A program made the position numbers and the translations under genes. From Neocallimastix lanati (nom. inval.) (Eukaryota; Neocallimastigomycota; Neocallimastigomycetes; Neocallimastigales; Neocallimastigaceae): 64,000 nucleotides of DNA. The stretch covers positions 341,001 through 405,000 of the forward strand of contig JACVTC010000032.1 in assembly GCA_016946835.1 (NCBI GenBank). The letters are read 5' to 3'. The notes under the pieces are model-generated. The model did not search any database. It was not told the DNA's origin and saw only the letters and a program-made list of their open reading frames with translations. Below are positions 42,282-54,598 of this stretch, one piece after another; position 1 is the stretch's first letter; every line of letters starts with the position of its first letter.

Positions 42282-43883
42282 ATGAAATTATCAACAGGAT
42301 CATCAAACAAAATTATAATTAATAATGACATATCATATTCACAATATTCAATACATCAAATAATTTTCCCAATAATAATTCTAAGTTTAGGTTTACTTAT
42401 TTTATCCTTATTATATTATACATACAAATATTTTCAAAAAAAGGAAAATTCTCAGTATACATTTTTATTCATTTTTAAACTTTTTAAAAAATGGAAGGAA
42501 AATTTTGGAAAATCAAGCTATAATTCCTCGTCTTCATTATCTTTCCGAGAAAAGGAAATAGATAATTTAATTAATAAATCTGGAGGTTCAGAAGAATTAG
42601 AGGAAGATTCCATAAATAGGGTATTGGATAGTAATAATTCCATAATAAAAGTCATTCATCTTAAAAAGGTTCTATTATTTAAAAAGGTTAGAATTTACTA
42701 TATGAAGAATTCAATAATTTATTATTATTTTAATATATAATAATTGATTTAAAATATTACAATAAATAAATAAAACTCACAAATAATTTTTTACATATAT
42801 AAATATATATGTATATGTATTTATATATTATATTTTTTTCCATGTATATATTATATCCTTTTATAATATGTATATATGTTCATACAATATGTACAGATAA
42901 AGGATGGATTTATTTTAACAAGTATTAATTATAGCAAATATAAAAATTCATCATTAAATAAAATAAAATCTTTAAAGATTATACCCAATCCTCAAGCATT
43001 TATTAATGATTATTTAAGAAATCAATATTTCAATATTAAATATTTATTAATTTCACATTCAAATCAATGTAAAATATGGATCATTCAAAAAGGGAAATAT
43101 ATATTTTCTTTTAAAAAGAAAACTAATGATGAGTATGCTATTAAAGATGAAAATGATAATTTTTATCAAAATAATATTAATAAAAGTTTCAATAAAACTT
43201 TTGATAATTTATTAGAAAATGATATTGATAGAAACTATAATGCGACTTTTGATAATTTATTAGAAAATAATATTAATAAAAATTTTGAAACAACTTTTGA
43301 TAATTTATTAGAAAATGATATTAATGAAGACTTTATAGATCCAGACCTTCTTAAGGAATCAATAATATCTTCATCATTATCTTCACCTACTACTACTAAA
43401 ACCACTACATCATCTACAATTATTTCAGATAATACTCCTGTTATTCCAAAGAATAATACTACGAAACATAAAAAATTTCATTTTGATTATTATAGTAAAA
43501 AAATTATTTTCCATCCCAATAGTTTATATCATGAACAAAACGCAAAAAAATATAATACTATAGAAGGGAATTTTGAAAGAGATCTTCAGTTCTCTTCAGT
43601 TACTATTGTTTTAACAACTGGAAATCAAAAAGAATTACCTTATTTCCCAAGATACCCATGGTATTGGGATGGGGTGGAACTTTTCGCTGGTATTACTATT
43701 CAACCAAAACCATACTATCATCCAAATTATTTATCACTAAATTGGAAACCAAGTAAAAATATTATAAATTCAAAACGCATATCATCAACATCAAATAACA
43801 AAAAATCAATTTCATTAACCTTAAATAATAATGATAATAAACGGAATTTCACTCTTTCTTTGACAAGAACAAATTCTTTCTAG
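42282..43883 (+). CDS. Single-pass membrane protein of unknown family with triplicated TFDNLLEN motif
   Basis: Two exons, 42282-42668 and 42897-43883, both phase 0, giving 456-457 residues. Donor AAAAAG|GTTCTA is preferred; a second in-phase donor 21 bases downstream (AAAAAG|GTTAGA) would add seven residues. Acceptor is TGTACAG. Residues about 26-48 (IIFPIIILSLGLLILSLLYY) form one membrane helix followed by KYFQKKE, so the N-terminus should face out and the large C-terminal part the cytosol. Residues about 225-285 carry three tandem copies of an 18-residue unit, each with TFDNLLEN and Asn-rich linkers. A Ser/Thr-rich stretch (SSPTTTKTTTSSTIISD) follows, then a compact region with YFPRYPWYWDGVELFAGITI before a Ser/Asn tail. 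The conserved-looking aromatic region suggests a folded domain. I do not recognise the family and assign no function. Confidence 0.7.
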
Positions 43884-44422
43884 AAAATTAATTTTTCTTT
43901 TTTGAAAAAAAAAAAAAAAAAAAAAAGATAATTATAACTAGAAAATATAAATAATAGACAATAAATTTAGTAAAAAAATAAAAAAAAAAAAAAAAAAAGA
44001 TAAAACAAATAGAATAATTTAATGATTAGTATATTAAATAATATCAAAAATATTATATATATATAATTTATTCATTATTAATAATTTATATATATATTTT
44101 TTGTCTCTTTTTTTTTTTAATTTATTATTGATAATATCATATTTTTACTTTTTTTTTTATCAAAATAGTAGAATATATATAACAGTATTATATATTATAT
44201 ATACTATAATATATACTAATATTATTAATATATTAAGAAAAATATAAAAGTTTTTATTTTCATTTGAAATTTAGTTTTAAATTTTTAATTTTTTATTTTT
44301 ATTTTTATTTTTTATTTTTTATTTTTTATTTTTTATTTTTTATTTTTTTTGTTCTTTTTTTATATAAAAAAAGTATATTAAAAAATAGAAAAAACGGAAG
44401 AAGTTTAGATAAAAAAATTTAA

Positions 44423-44455
<33 letters not shown>

Positions 44456-44763
44456 ATATTAATCATTTCAACTAATTTATTTTTATTTTATTTTATTTTA
44501 TTTTAGTTTATTTTATTTTTTTTTTTTTTAATTTCATAATTAATTTTATATAAATAAATTTATATATAATAATTAGTAATTTAGTATATCAATAGTTTTT
44601 ATTAAAAAATATTATGTATATTATATTATTTATATAGAGCAAAATGACACTAGATGTAATTAAAGAAAAAAAATTTAATATATATTTGGAAATAGTTCTA
44701 ATAGACATAGACAAATTTTTATTATTATTATTATTATTTATCATTATTATATATTATTATTTA

Positions 44764-44809
<46 letters not shown>

Positions 44810-45085
44810 GAAATAGAGTATTAATTATAAATAATTTAGTATTTTTCATTTTTCTTATTTTTACATATATATGAAATTCAATATAAATACTATCAAATTT
44901 TATTTTTAAAAAATTAAAGTTTATATATTGCTATCAATACATAATAATATTATTAATGAACAATTTTGAAATTAATAAAAATTTATAATTAAAGATATAC
45001 TTAAGCATTAAAAATAAAAAATAAATATATAAAAAAAAATAAAAAAAAAAAAAAATTAAATACACTATATATATATATTTATAAT

Positions 45086-45119
<34 letters not shown>

Positions 45120-45376
45120 CTTTTTTCATTAAATAATTTACAATAATATAACGACTTGAAATAAAAAAAAATTTTTTTAATGAATATAATTGATATGAAT
45201 ATCAATTCATATCAATTATATTATATTTATTATATAATATAATACAATATAATAATAATAAAAATAGTAATATTAGCTAATGGCAATTTCATATTATATA
45301 TGGTTTAAAATGAAAAAGTGAATTAAAATATTTTGTTTCATATATATATTTAATTTTTTTTATTTTATATTTTGTA

Positions 45377-45411
<35 letters not shown>
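43884..45411. other. AT-rich intergenic DNA between convergent genes
   Basis: Joins the 3' ends of the membrane-protein gene and the minus-strand AlkD-like gene. Homopolymers at 43902-43926, 45085-45119 and AAT/TTA arrays at 44420-44450, 44719-44808 and 45379-45415. The open frame at 44644-44874 is mostly poly-Ile from the array and is not believed. Confidence 0.65.
45183..45222. terminator. 18-bp perfect inverted repeat between convergent genes
   Basis: AATATAATTGATATGAAT (45183-45200), loop ATCA, then its exact complement (45205-45222). It lies about 190 bases beyond the AlkD-like stop codon and 1.3 kb beyond the membrane-protein stop. It could form a hairpin in either 3' UTR; a role in transcript ending is only a guess. 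Confidence 0.4.
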
Positions 45412-45417
<6 letters not shown>

Positions 45418-47571
45418 CAATGATTCCTTTGCATTTAAATATGTTGTTCGGAGGGATACTGGAAGTTTTTCAATACTATAACGAAGCATTATTCTTGGCA
45501 TTTTCCATGCATACTTATTTAAAAAATGAATTAAGGTTTGTCTTTCATTAGTATACAAATTAAATGGTATAGTTGTAGTAATTTTATTTTTTCCATTTGC
45601 ATCTCTTTTTATTTTTGTTTTAGTTTTAGTCTCATTTTTTATCTTAGATTCTTTTAATATACACTTACATCCTTTACCGCTACAGGAACCATCTCTTTTT
45701 CCAATCTCTCTTAGCATCCATCCTGATGCTTTTTCAATTAAATCATGTAATTTATTTCTATTTTTGTTAACGATGGAATTATGACTATCAGGTCCATAAA
45801 TTTCCTCATCTTCAAAATTCAATAATTTTTCTAAAAGAAAAATTGTATACCTAAAATCTGAATTATTTATAAAATAAAATGTACATATAATCGCTACACG
45901 TTTAGTCCAAACCGTATTTATTGAAAGATTTTCAATTGAGATGTCAGTAGATTGCTTATTTTCTTTTTTTATTTCTTTTCTAATTTTTGCATTCCTCATA
46001 ATTTTATCTTTTTGTCGATTTTGTAAATTTTTATATCCTACTACTTGATCACTTATTTTAAAAGCGAGCCAACTATATAAAATAGTTTTAATTTGATCTT
46101 CTTCCAACTCCATTATAAAGCTTCCAATAATATCACGACATGTTAAATCAACTAAATCCCAGTTATCAATCCATGGCATGCATTCTATATAAAATTCAAA
46201 TAAAATTTGTTTCTGAATTTTTAAAGGATCTGTAAACCCTAGATTTGAATGGAACTGATATGTTAAATCAATATTGACTGAATTATCTTTGGATACTTGG
46301 TCTAAAAGCACTGGTCTCGATTCTCCTATTCTTTCTCTTTTTTCTTCATGTCTTTTATTTGCCGATAAGGTATCTACAACATCCCAACCCTCTCTTTCAC
46401 CTGGTCTACTATTATTTTCTCTTATAAAGCATTTAATTAATTCAGGAATTGTATGACATTTATATTTTTTAAAATCATCATTAATATTATCAAAAATAAC
46501 CTGATAAGGTTTCTGATTATTTGATAATTTCTTTTTTTTCTCCTCTTTTTGAATTTTTTTTGAAATTTCTGTCATATATAATGCAGCAAGCATACGCTCT
46601 TCATGGTATGAAGAAGTTATTAGCCAAAATAAGCTTTCAAAATCAATGTTAGGAAATTCTTTTAAACTTGATCTAATTCCTGGTACAGGAATACCATAAA
46701 ATTGATCACCATCTGCATACTCTCCAGGCCCTGTTTTAAAATAAGTCATTAATACCCTTTTTTTTTCTGGAATTATTTCTTGATATAATTTTTGTCTAAC
46801 TATTTAATTTAAATATTAAAATTGTTTTTAATAAAATAAAGTTAAAAAGTAAAAAATAAATAAAAGTTAATACATATATTTATAATATTATTTTATAAAT
46901 ACTTTTTATAATAAAAAATAATTTTCATCATTTAAAAATATATAAATAATAGAATTTTCATATGCCTTTAATAGCTAATTGGGGAGTATTAGTTGAAAAT
47001 TTTTCTAAATTAATTTCACATTCTTTCTTAATAGCTTTCTGGTATTCATCATTTTTAGAAGTTCTTTTCCTTTTTCTCGATGTTTTTTGATTTTCTGTAT
47101 TTTTTATTTCAAAATAATTACCATTATCACTGTCATTTAATTCATATTCACTTTCGTCTTCATTATTTTCATACTCTTCTTTTTTTATGTTTTTACTTTT
47201 CACTTTTTCAATATTTTTATTTTTATTCTCAAAATCAACTTTTTTTGCTTGTGTATCTGAATCTTTATTTTTTCCTCTTTCTTTTACTTTTTTATTATCA
47301 TTTTTTTTATTGAGACTGGATTCGTTTTCTAAAATATATATATATGTAAATTTATTTGTATTATATATATAAGAAAAAAGAATAATTATGTATTAAGTAT
47401 TTAAAAAACAAATATATTCATATATATGAAAACTTTATTATTTCACCATTAATAAAACTATAGTTATTTAAAAGTAATACTGAATTATAAAGTATTAATA
47501 TTTATTTAACTTATTCATTTATTCTATTAACCTTTTTTCTTATGACTTCGTAATGTCATTGTAAACGTCAT
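45412..47571 (-). CDS. AlkD-like DNA alkylation repair protein with N-terminal extension
   Basis: Three exons: 47532-47571, 46966-47328, 45412-46799; 596 residues. AlkD proteins are HEAT-repeat DNA glycosylases that remove N3- and N7-alkylated bases without base flipping. Seen: YFKTGPGEYADGDQFYGIPV (about 153-172), YHEERMLAALY (about 208-218), WIDNWDLVDL (343-352), RVAIICTFYFI (434-444), SGWMLREIGKRD (492-503) and KMPRIMLRYSIEKLP (567-581). From memory of the bacterial enzyme, its key Trp and Asp are in the WDLVD motif, and other DNA-contacting Arg and Trp map to the RVAII and GWMLRE blocks; all are kept here. The bacterial protein is about 230-240 residues. The excess here is a Lys/Glu-rich, nuclear-signal-like N-terminus (TSRKRKR, about residue 100) and insertions at about 215-325, 390-428 and 504-548, the last with CSGKGCKC. 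Intron 2 needs a GC donor (AAAG|GCATAT), since no GT fits the phase. Confidence 0.85.
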
Positions 47572-48394
47572 TTTATTTATTATTATTACTATATTTTAAT
47601 ATAAATTATGTATTATCTTATTTTTTTTTTATTTTAAGAATAACTTTTTTAATATTTTATATTTACAATAAAAAAAAAAGTAAACATTATTTAATACTAT
47701 ATTTATAAAACGAAGAGAAAATTGTAAAAATGGTTTTATACTAATATATTGTATATTGTTATTACTGATGGCTAAGTAAAATATATATCAAACCTACAAA
47801 ATATAATTATAATTTTCTATTTGAAATAAAATTTATTTAAAATTTTATATATTAGAGAAAAAAATTTTTTTTGAATAAATGGCTTAATTTAAGTTTTCAT
47901 GTATAAGAGAAAAAAAATATTTTTGAATAAATGGCTTAATTAATATAAAATACAATAAAAATACAATTTAATTAAAAAATTATTAATTAAATAATATAAA
48001 TTATTTAATTATTGGTATATATATAAAATTATATATATAATTATATTATCAATATTAAATATAAAATTTGTTAATGGATCATATGACATATTATTCAATA
48101 ATAACATAGATCTAAAATATTATATTGTCATGTGTTTATGTATTTATTCTGATTTTATATATTTCTATTTCGCTTAGGCTTATGTTTTATTTTACAATAT
48201 AATGTATACTTAAATAACTTTTTATTCCTTTTAAAATTTATATAACTAATGGATTTCCTTTTTAAACTATTTTTTTAACAGATTTAAAATAATTATGATA
48301 ATTAAATAAAAAATATTTTATTACTAATATCAAAATCATTTTCATATGAAGAAAAAAATTATAAATATTATATTTAATTATTTTATAGTGATAA
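47572..48394. other. AT-rich intergenic DNA
   Basis: 5' flank of the AlkD-like gene. A short word (TTGAATAAATGGCTTAATT) occurs at about 47872 and again at about 47925. No gene seen. Confidence 0.6.
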
Positions 48395-48840
48395 AAAATA
48401 AAATACAAACACACACATAATGGGTATCCATATCTCATTAACTCCCCAACAGTTATTACTGTAGGTGTGATGATAGATGGCATACTAGTCCATTATCACA
48501 ACCCACAAATATCTTTTCTGCCCGGAGCTAAATTCCCTGTCCATTGATTACGAGCATCGGAACAGGAACCAGTTACACCCTCAGTGAGTGTAATCATTGC
48601 AGTGTAGGAATTTTACCCTCTTAATTCCTACAGAATTAACCAGAGGCATCATTAAAATCTATGATTAAGTAGTAATGTAGTATCAGGATTGGATGAAAAT
48701 ACAGTCAAAGGAAAGTCTTTTTGGAAACCACTGTGGTTAAAAAACTCACTGCTTATAGGTAACATGTAGGGCCGGGAATTCAATACAGGTTACTGCCACT
48801 ATAGTAACCTGTATTGTTCTGACTGACTGAACCAACATGA
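48395..48840. other. GC-richer hairpin-rich island, nature unresolved
   Basis: The only long intergenic stretch with balanced base composition. It contains a chain of inverted repeats: ACAGT/ACTGT near 48450, GTGAT..ATGG with CCATTATCAC (48467-48501), CCTGTCC with GGAACAGG (about 48536-48570), TTACAC/GTGTAA (about 48573-48593), TGTAGGAATT/AATTCCTACA (48603-48612 and 48623-48632), AACCAC/GTGGTT (about 48728-48740) and the 14-bp hairpin below. Short open frames exist on the minus strand (for example NSYTAMITLTEGVTGSCSDA near 48535-48625) and on the plus strand, but none exceeds about 45 codons. It could be a structured RNA gene, a decayed transposon end or a relic of a coding gene. I cannot decide. 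Confidence 0.45.
48781..48816. repeat. 14-bp perfect hairpin
   Basis: CAATACAGGTTACT (48781-48794), loop GCCACTAT, then AGTAACCTGTATTG (48803-48816). It is followed by GACTGACTGA. It forms the right end of the GC-richer island. Confidence 0.92.
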
Positions 48841-48956
48841 TATTATATGATATTTTAATATAATATATACTTGTCATAATATCATTTATTATTAATCAAT
48901 TAATTATTTTTTTTTTTTAGTATTGATTTTTCGCTTTCATTATTATTACTATTATC

Positions 48957-48987
<31 letters not shown>

Positions 48988-50436
48988 ATCATTATTATTA
49001 TTAACTATTATTATTATTAATTATTAACCTATTAGTAACTTTCATTATTATTACTATTGTTATTATAATTTTTATAAATATAACAAGAAATTGGTCACGT
49101 GTGTTCAGTATAAAATAAATAATAATTGTTGAAAATTTTATATGAAATAATCTATTATTTTGTATTAATAAATAAATTATTGTTTTATTTGATTTTTTTT
49201 TTTTTTATACTAAATTTTTCTGGTACTATTGATTAATATAATTTTTATTAAAATATAAAACTCCTTTTATTTACTGTCTCAAGCTATCAGTAAAAATTTA
49301 GATCAATATATAATTTGAATCCTTGGTATATTGACTTATTGAATTAACTGTTAATATTATTTACAAACTTTAAAAATTTTGATTCACAAGTTTTTAGAAT
49401 TAAAATCATCAAAGCTAATTTAAATATTCAAATTATTTATTTTATATGAATTACAGAGGTAAAAAGAAATGAATTCCTTATTTATTATTAAATCTTAACT
49501 TTCTATTGATATTTCTTATTTATATTTATTCTATGTTATTGTATGTTTTTTATTAAAAAAAAAAAAATAAGATGTTATATTTGTTATAAAATGTATGAAT
49601 ATATTATTTCTAATAAGGATATTGATTATGTTCTTATATTATATATATATATAATAAATAGTTTTAAAAATATAGAAAATGAGTAAAGTCTTCATTACAT
49701 ATTATATTTTAATTATTAATACTATTATTAATTAGTATTATTATGATATGATATTTTTGGTAAATAATAATTAATAAAATATTTGTATAATTTAATTTTA
49801 TTTAACTTTATTTATTAATATTTTTATTATATAATTTTAACAATTACTTACATATTATTAAATAATTACACCAGGAATATAATTTATTTTAATATTATTT
49901 TTATTTTTATAAAAATTAAAATTTTAAAATTTTGAAACTATTCACATTTATATATTACAGATTTAATAATAAAATTTAATCATTATAATTTTAAAGTATC
50001 TTATTAATTATTGAATTTTCTTCTATAAATATTTTTAAACAATCAAAAAAATATTTTCTTAGTATATTATCTATATTTATACTAATAAGAAAATATTTTC
50101 TATTATGCTATTCTTATTGAAATACATTATTTAAATTTAGTTCAAACATCGTTGAAAAACAAACAAAAAAAAACTTTCTATCGATAAATTTAATTCTTGT
50201 TTTAGATTTTCGAAATTATATATTATATATTATATTATTATTTTAAGGTAATAATTAAAATAAAATGAATTAATTATATTATTAAAATTAAATGGTCAAA
50301 GCTAATATAAATTTAAAAAAAAAAAAATATATATATATATATATATAAATATGAATAATAAAAATAACATACATTAAGAATTTTTTATTTTTAAGTATAA
50401 TTTTCTTTTCTTTTATTTATATATATATATTATTCT

Positions 50437-50470
<34 letters not shown>

Positions 50471-50515
50471 ATTTAACTTCAATAGTTGTAAAAAAAAAAA
50501 TTAATAATAATAATA
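48841..50515. other. AT-rich intergenic DNA upstream of BUD6
   Basis: TTA-type arrays (48940-49030), poly(T) at 50440-50465 and a poly(A) just before the BUD6 ATG. No gene and no distinct promoter motif seen. Confidence 0.6.
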
Positions 50516-52497
50516 ATGGCATCCAATTTATCTGATCCAATATTAGTGGACATCAACAAAACATCATTATCATGTAAAGATTTATTGGCAGAAATATGTC
50601 AGTGGACAAAGGAATCAAATAAAGCAAAAAATGTTACTGATTCACTTCATAAATTAATTACTGAATTAGAAAACCTTGAACAATATGATGAAATTAAAAA
50701 GGAAGATACTTTAGCTGCAATTTCTGTAAATTTACAAAATTTATTACCAATTTTATTATCAAATAATATTTCAATGGATCAATTAGAAATTAAAAAAAAA
50801 GAAGTAAATACAATAGGTATTGAATTAATCACAACTTTAAATAAGGTAAAAGATAAATGGTTAAAAAGTAAAGGAAAAATAAATTATATTAATACTTCAC
50901 TTCAAAATATTGATGACAAAAGTACACTTTCACCAACATCTCAGACAATAAAAAGAGGAAGTTCCAAAAGAAAAAGTAACCTATTTACAAAAAGTTTCCA
51001 TAACAGTATCAGTCATTTAAGTCATAGTAATAATCATCTGCAATCATCATCTGAGGAAATGGAAATTACAGGTCCAATTAATTCACCTCTTTACATGTTA
51101 GACAAACCAACAATGATTAATACAATGTCATTATTTCCACCACCAAAAACTGATCCTGATATGCTTGAAACTATTTTAAGAGCACTTCCACCAAAACCTA
51201 CTTCAAGTCCATTTGAAGTCAATGCAGTGCCACCTTTAGAAATTGGAAAAAGTTATATTAACAACAATACATCTAGTAATACTTCTGGGAATTATAATGA
51301 AAATATTCAGCTTCCTATAATTACTTCTGATAATGAAGAAAGTCTTGAACAAAATATATTAAATGTTTTCGATTTTATTTATGGATCATCATTGACAGAT
51401 AATAAGGATAATCCTACTGAAAAAAGAAATAGTAAAAATCTCTTTAACGATGATAAAAAAGGTATATTTATTTTAAGAATACAATAAAATTTATTCTATT
51501 ATATATATAAATTGATGAAAATTTAAAAATCTCACTAAATTGATAATAATATTATTACTAAATATAAATACATATAATTATTTATATGAATAAAAGTGGA
51601 TAATTACGAATATAAGCAAATGAATGATTATGAATATGTAACTAAAATACCTAATACACCATTATCAGAAAATACATTTAACCAATTATCAAATAATGAT
51701 AACAACAATAATAGTTCAAAAAGCCATGAAGTTAAAGCCTCCTCAATTATTAAAGAAAAAAGAGAAAATGATAAATCTATAAATTATAGTACATATAATA
51801 TTCCTAATATTAAATTATACAATAATAGTAATTATATCATAATTAATTATTCGTTAATCTATCTATGTTATAAAGAAAATAATAAATTAAAAAAAAATAA
51901 TTAAATAAAAATATTATATTATTAATTTACGCATTATAGATAATAACGAGAAAGGTTTTAATATTTTCTTACAATACAAAGGAGAAACTAAAAAAGCATT
52001 TGTTAATAAAGAATATATTTCTTATAATTCATTAAAAGAATTATTTGAAAAGCAATTTAATTGTAAAAATGATTTTAAAAATAAAGAATTTCCAAAAATA
52101 TACATTAACAATCAAAATAAGATAAACTTATTCTATGAGTTAAATTCATCCTGTAGTGATCTCAACGAAAACTCGATTTTAAAACTTAATATTGAAGATG
52201 GTGAGTTTTTTTTTTAAATATATTATATAAATTTATAAATTTATTTAATATTATTAAAATAAATAAATATGTTTATTTTTTTTTACTTAAATAAATAGAA
52301 AAATCAAAGAACGAATTATTATCCGAAATTAAAGAATTGAAAACTATTATTAATAAAACATCTTTAGGTTTAGATACCAATAACACAAGCAATAATGAAA
52401 AGGCAACAGATAATGAAATTAATAAAATTCCTAATACAGAAATTTCGATTAATACTAAATATGACAAAGACACATCTAATACCTGTATGAAGAATAA

Positions 52498-52533
<36 letters not shown>

Positions 52534-52970
52534 TTGAAATTAATAAATAATTTTTTATATAACTTAGACAAAGAGTTATCTGATATTAGAGCATCAATCT
52601 TAGATATTGTTAATAATTTTGTAAATTCACCTGTTGTTAAGGAAAATAAAGGTAAAATTCACTTAATAAAAAATAAATAAGAATTTATTTATTTTCTATT
52701 ATACAAAAATTTATTTTAATATTGTTTATTTTACATTGAAATTTAATAAATAAAATAGAAATAAGTCCATCTTCTGATACTCCCAATTCTGATATTCAAG
52801 ATTTGAAAGATACAATTAATGATTGGATCAATTATCAAAAACAGATTTCAAGTTCAAACATTATTCAAACTCCTACTTCTACAAACCCAAATAATACTAA
52901 TAATTCGTTAATTGAACCATATAAAGGTAAAATAAACGTTCTTTATGAATGTTTTTTTTAAAAGCAAAAG

Positions 52971-53009
<39 letters not shown>

Positions 53010-54429
53010 TAATAGAAACCAAATACTATTATCTTTACTTTCATCTTTATTATTCTAATATTATATTTATTGTTATCCTTTTTTTTTAATATAATTGTTT
53101 AATAAAATAATTTTAATATATATAAAGAAATTGAAAATATGTTAAATACAAGAATTTCCAGTATTCAAAATTTTATGAACAATGAATTAACTATTTTAAA
53201 CAAAAATGTAAATACAAAATTAGATAATATTGTTACATCAATAAATGAAAAATCACCAACAAGTCCTTCTTTTAAAACTCCTGATTCAGAAGATTTCATT
53301 ACAAATTTTAATAATGATATAAAAAATAACATGAATAATTTAACTAACGAATTGAAGAATTATATTAAAGAAGTCATCGATGCAAAGATTGATGAAAAAA
53401 TATTAAATTCAAATATTGGTACTAATAAAGGTAATTCAGGAAGTAATAAGTCACTCAACAATACTATTAATGAATTAAAGAATAATGTTCAAATAGTTAA
53501 TGAAAATATTAATACTAATAACAATAACTTAATTAATGAATTAATTGAAAAGATTTCAAACAGTAATGATCAAAAATTAAAAGAAATGGAAGAACGTTTC
53601 AATGAAAAATTAGATATACTTGTTAATTTTAAGAATAATTGTGATAATAATGAAAAAATAAATTCTGTATTAGAAAATATGGATAAATCCATTTCAGATT
53701 TAAAGGTTTCATTAAAATATAAGAATGATGAAATAGAAAAACTTACAGAAATAACTGAAGAAATGGGTAAAAAAATTGAAAATAATAATACTATAGAAAA
53801 AGAAGATGAACAATTAAAATATATGGAATTTACAAAAACACTAGAAGAAGATATTAAACAGCAACTTAGAAAACTCAAAAATGATATTTGTAATAATATG
53901 AATGGAATACCATCTGGAGAAAGTAACAATAATGAAAATACAGAAAAAGCAGAAAGATTTGTTACCAATTATGATCAAGATACTATTGATTATGTTAAAC
54001 AGATAAGAGATAATGTTGATAAACAATTATTAGAATTTAGACGAGCTTTATTTGATCTTTCTGAAAATATAAAAGCTAATACATCACCCACTTCTCAAAA
54101 AGGTTTCAATCCAGAAATGATTGAAACTATTCGTAGTTTTAGATCTGAAATGAAGAATCAGTATCAAGATTTCACTGAAATGATTAAAAAAACTCTTTCT
54201 AAAAAAGAAACTACTAATAAGATCAATAAAGAATTTCAAAATTCTGGTAATAAGGTTATAAAAGATAATGGTAAGGATATTCTTTCAATAATAATTTTAT
54301 GATTTTTTTTTATAATTTTTTTCAATCATTTCTAATGATATTATTATATATTATTATATTTATTAACCTTATTTATTAACCTTATTAATCATTACCACCA
54401 CTTTTTATTATTATTTCTACTACTACTAC

Positions 54430-54475
<46 letters not shown>

Positions 54476-54502
54476 ATTATTATTATTATAATTATTATTA
54501 TA

Positions 54503-54598
<96 letters not shown>

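Noticed and set aside
48400-48840. tRNA gene or tRNA-derived SINE
   Set aside because: The hairpins do not form a cloverleaf and I found no A-box or B-box type promoter words.
53570-54026. Two minus-strand open frames inside BUD6 exon 7
   Set aside because: Ser/Leu/Phe-rich antisense of an Asn/Lys/Glu-rich coiled-coil exon.
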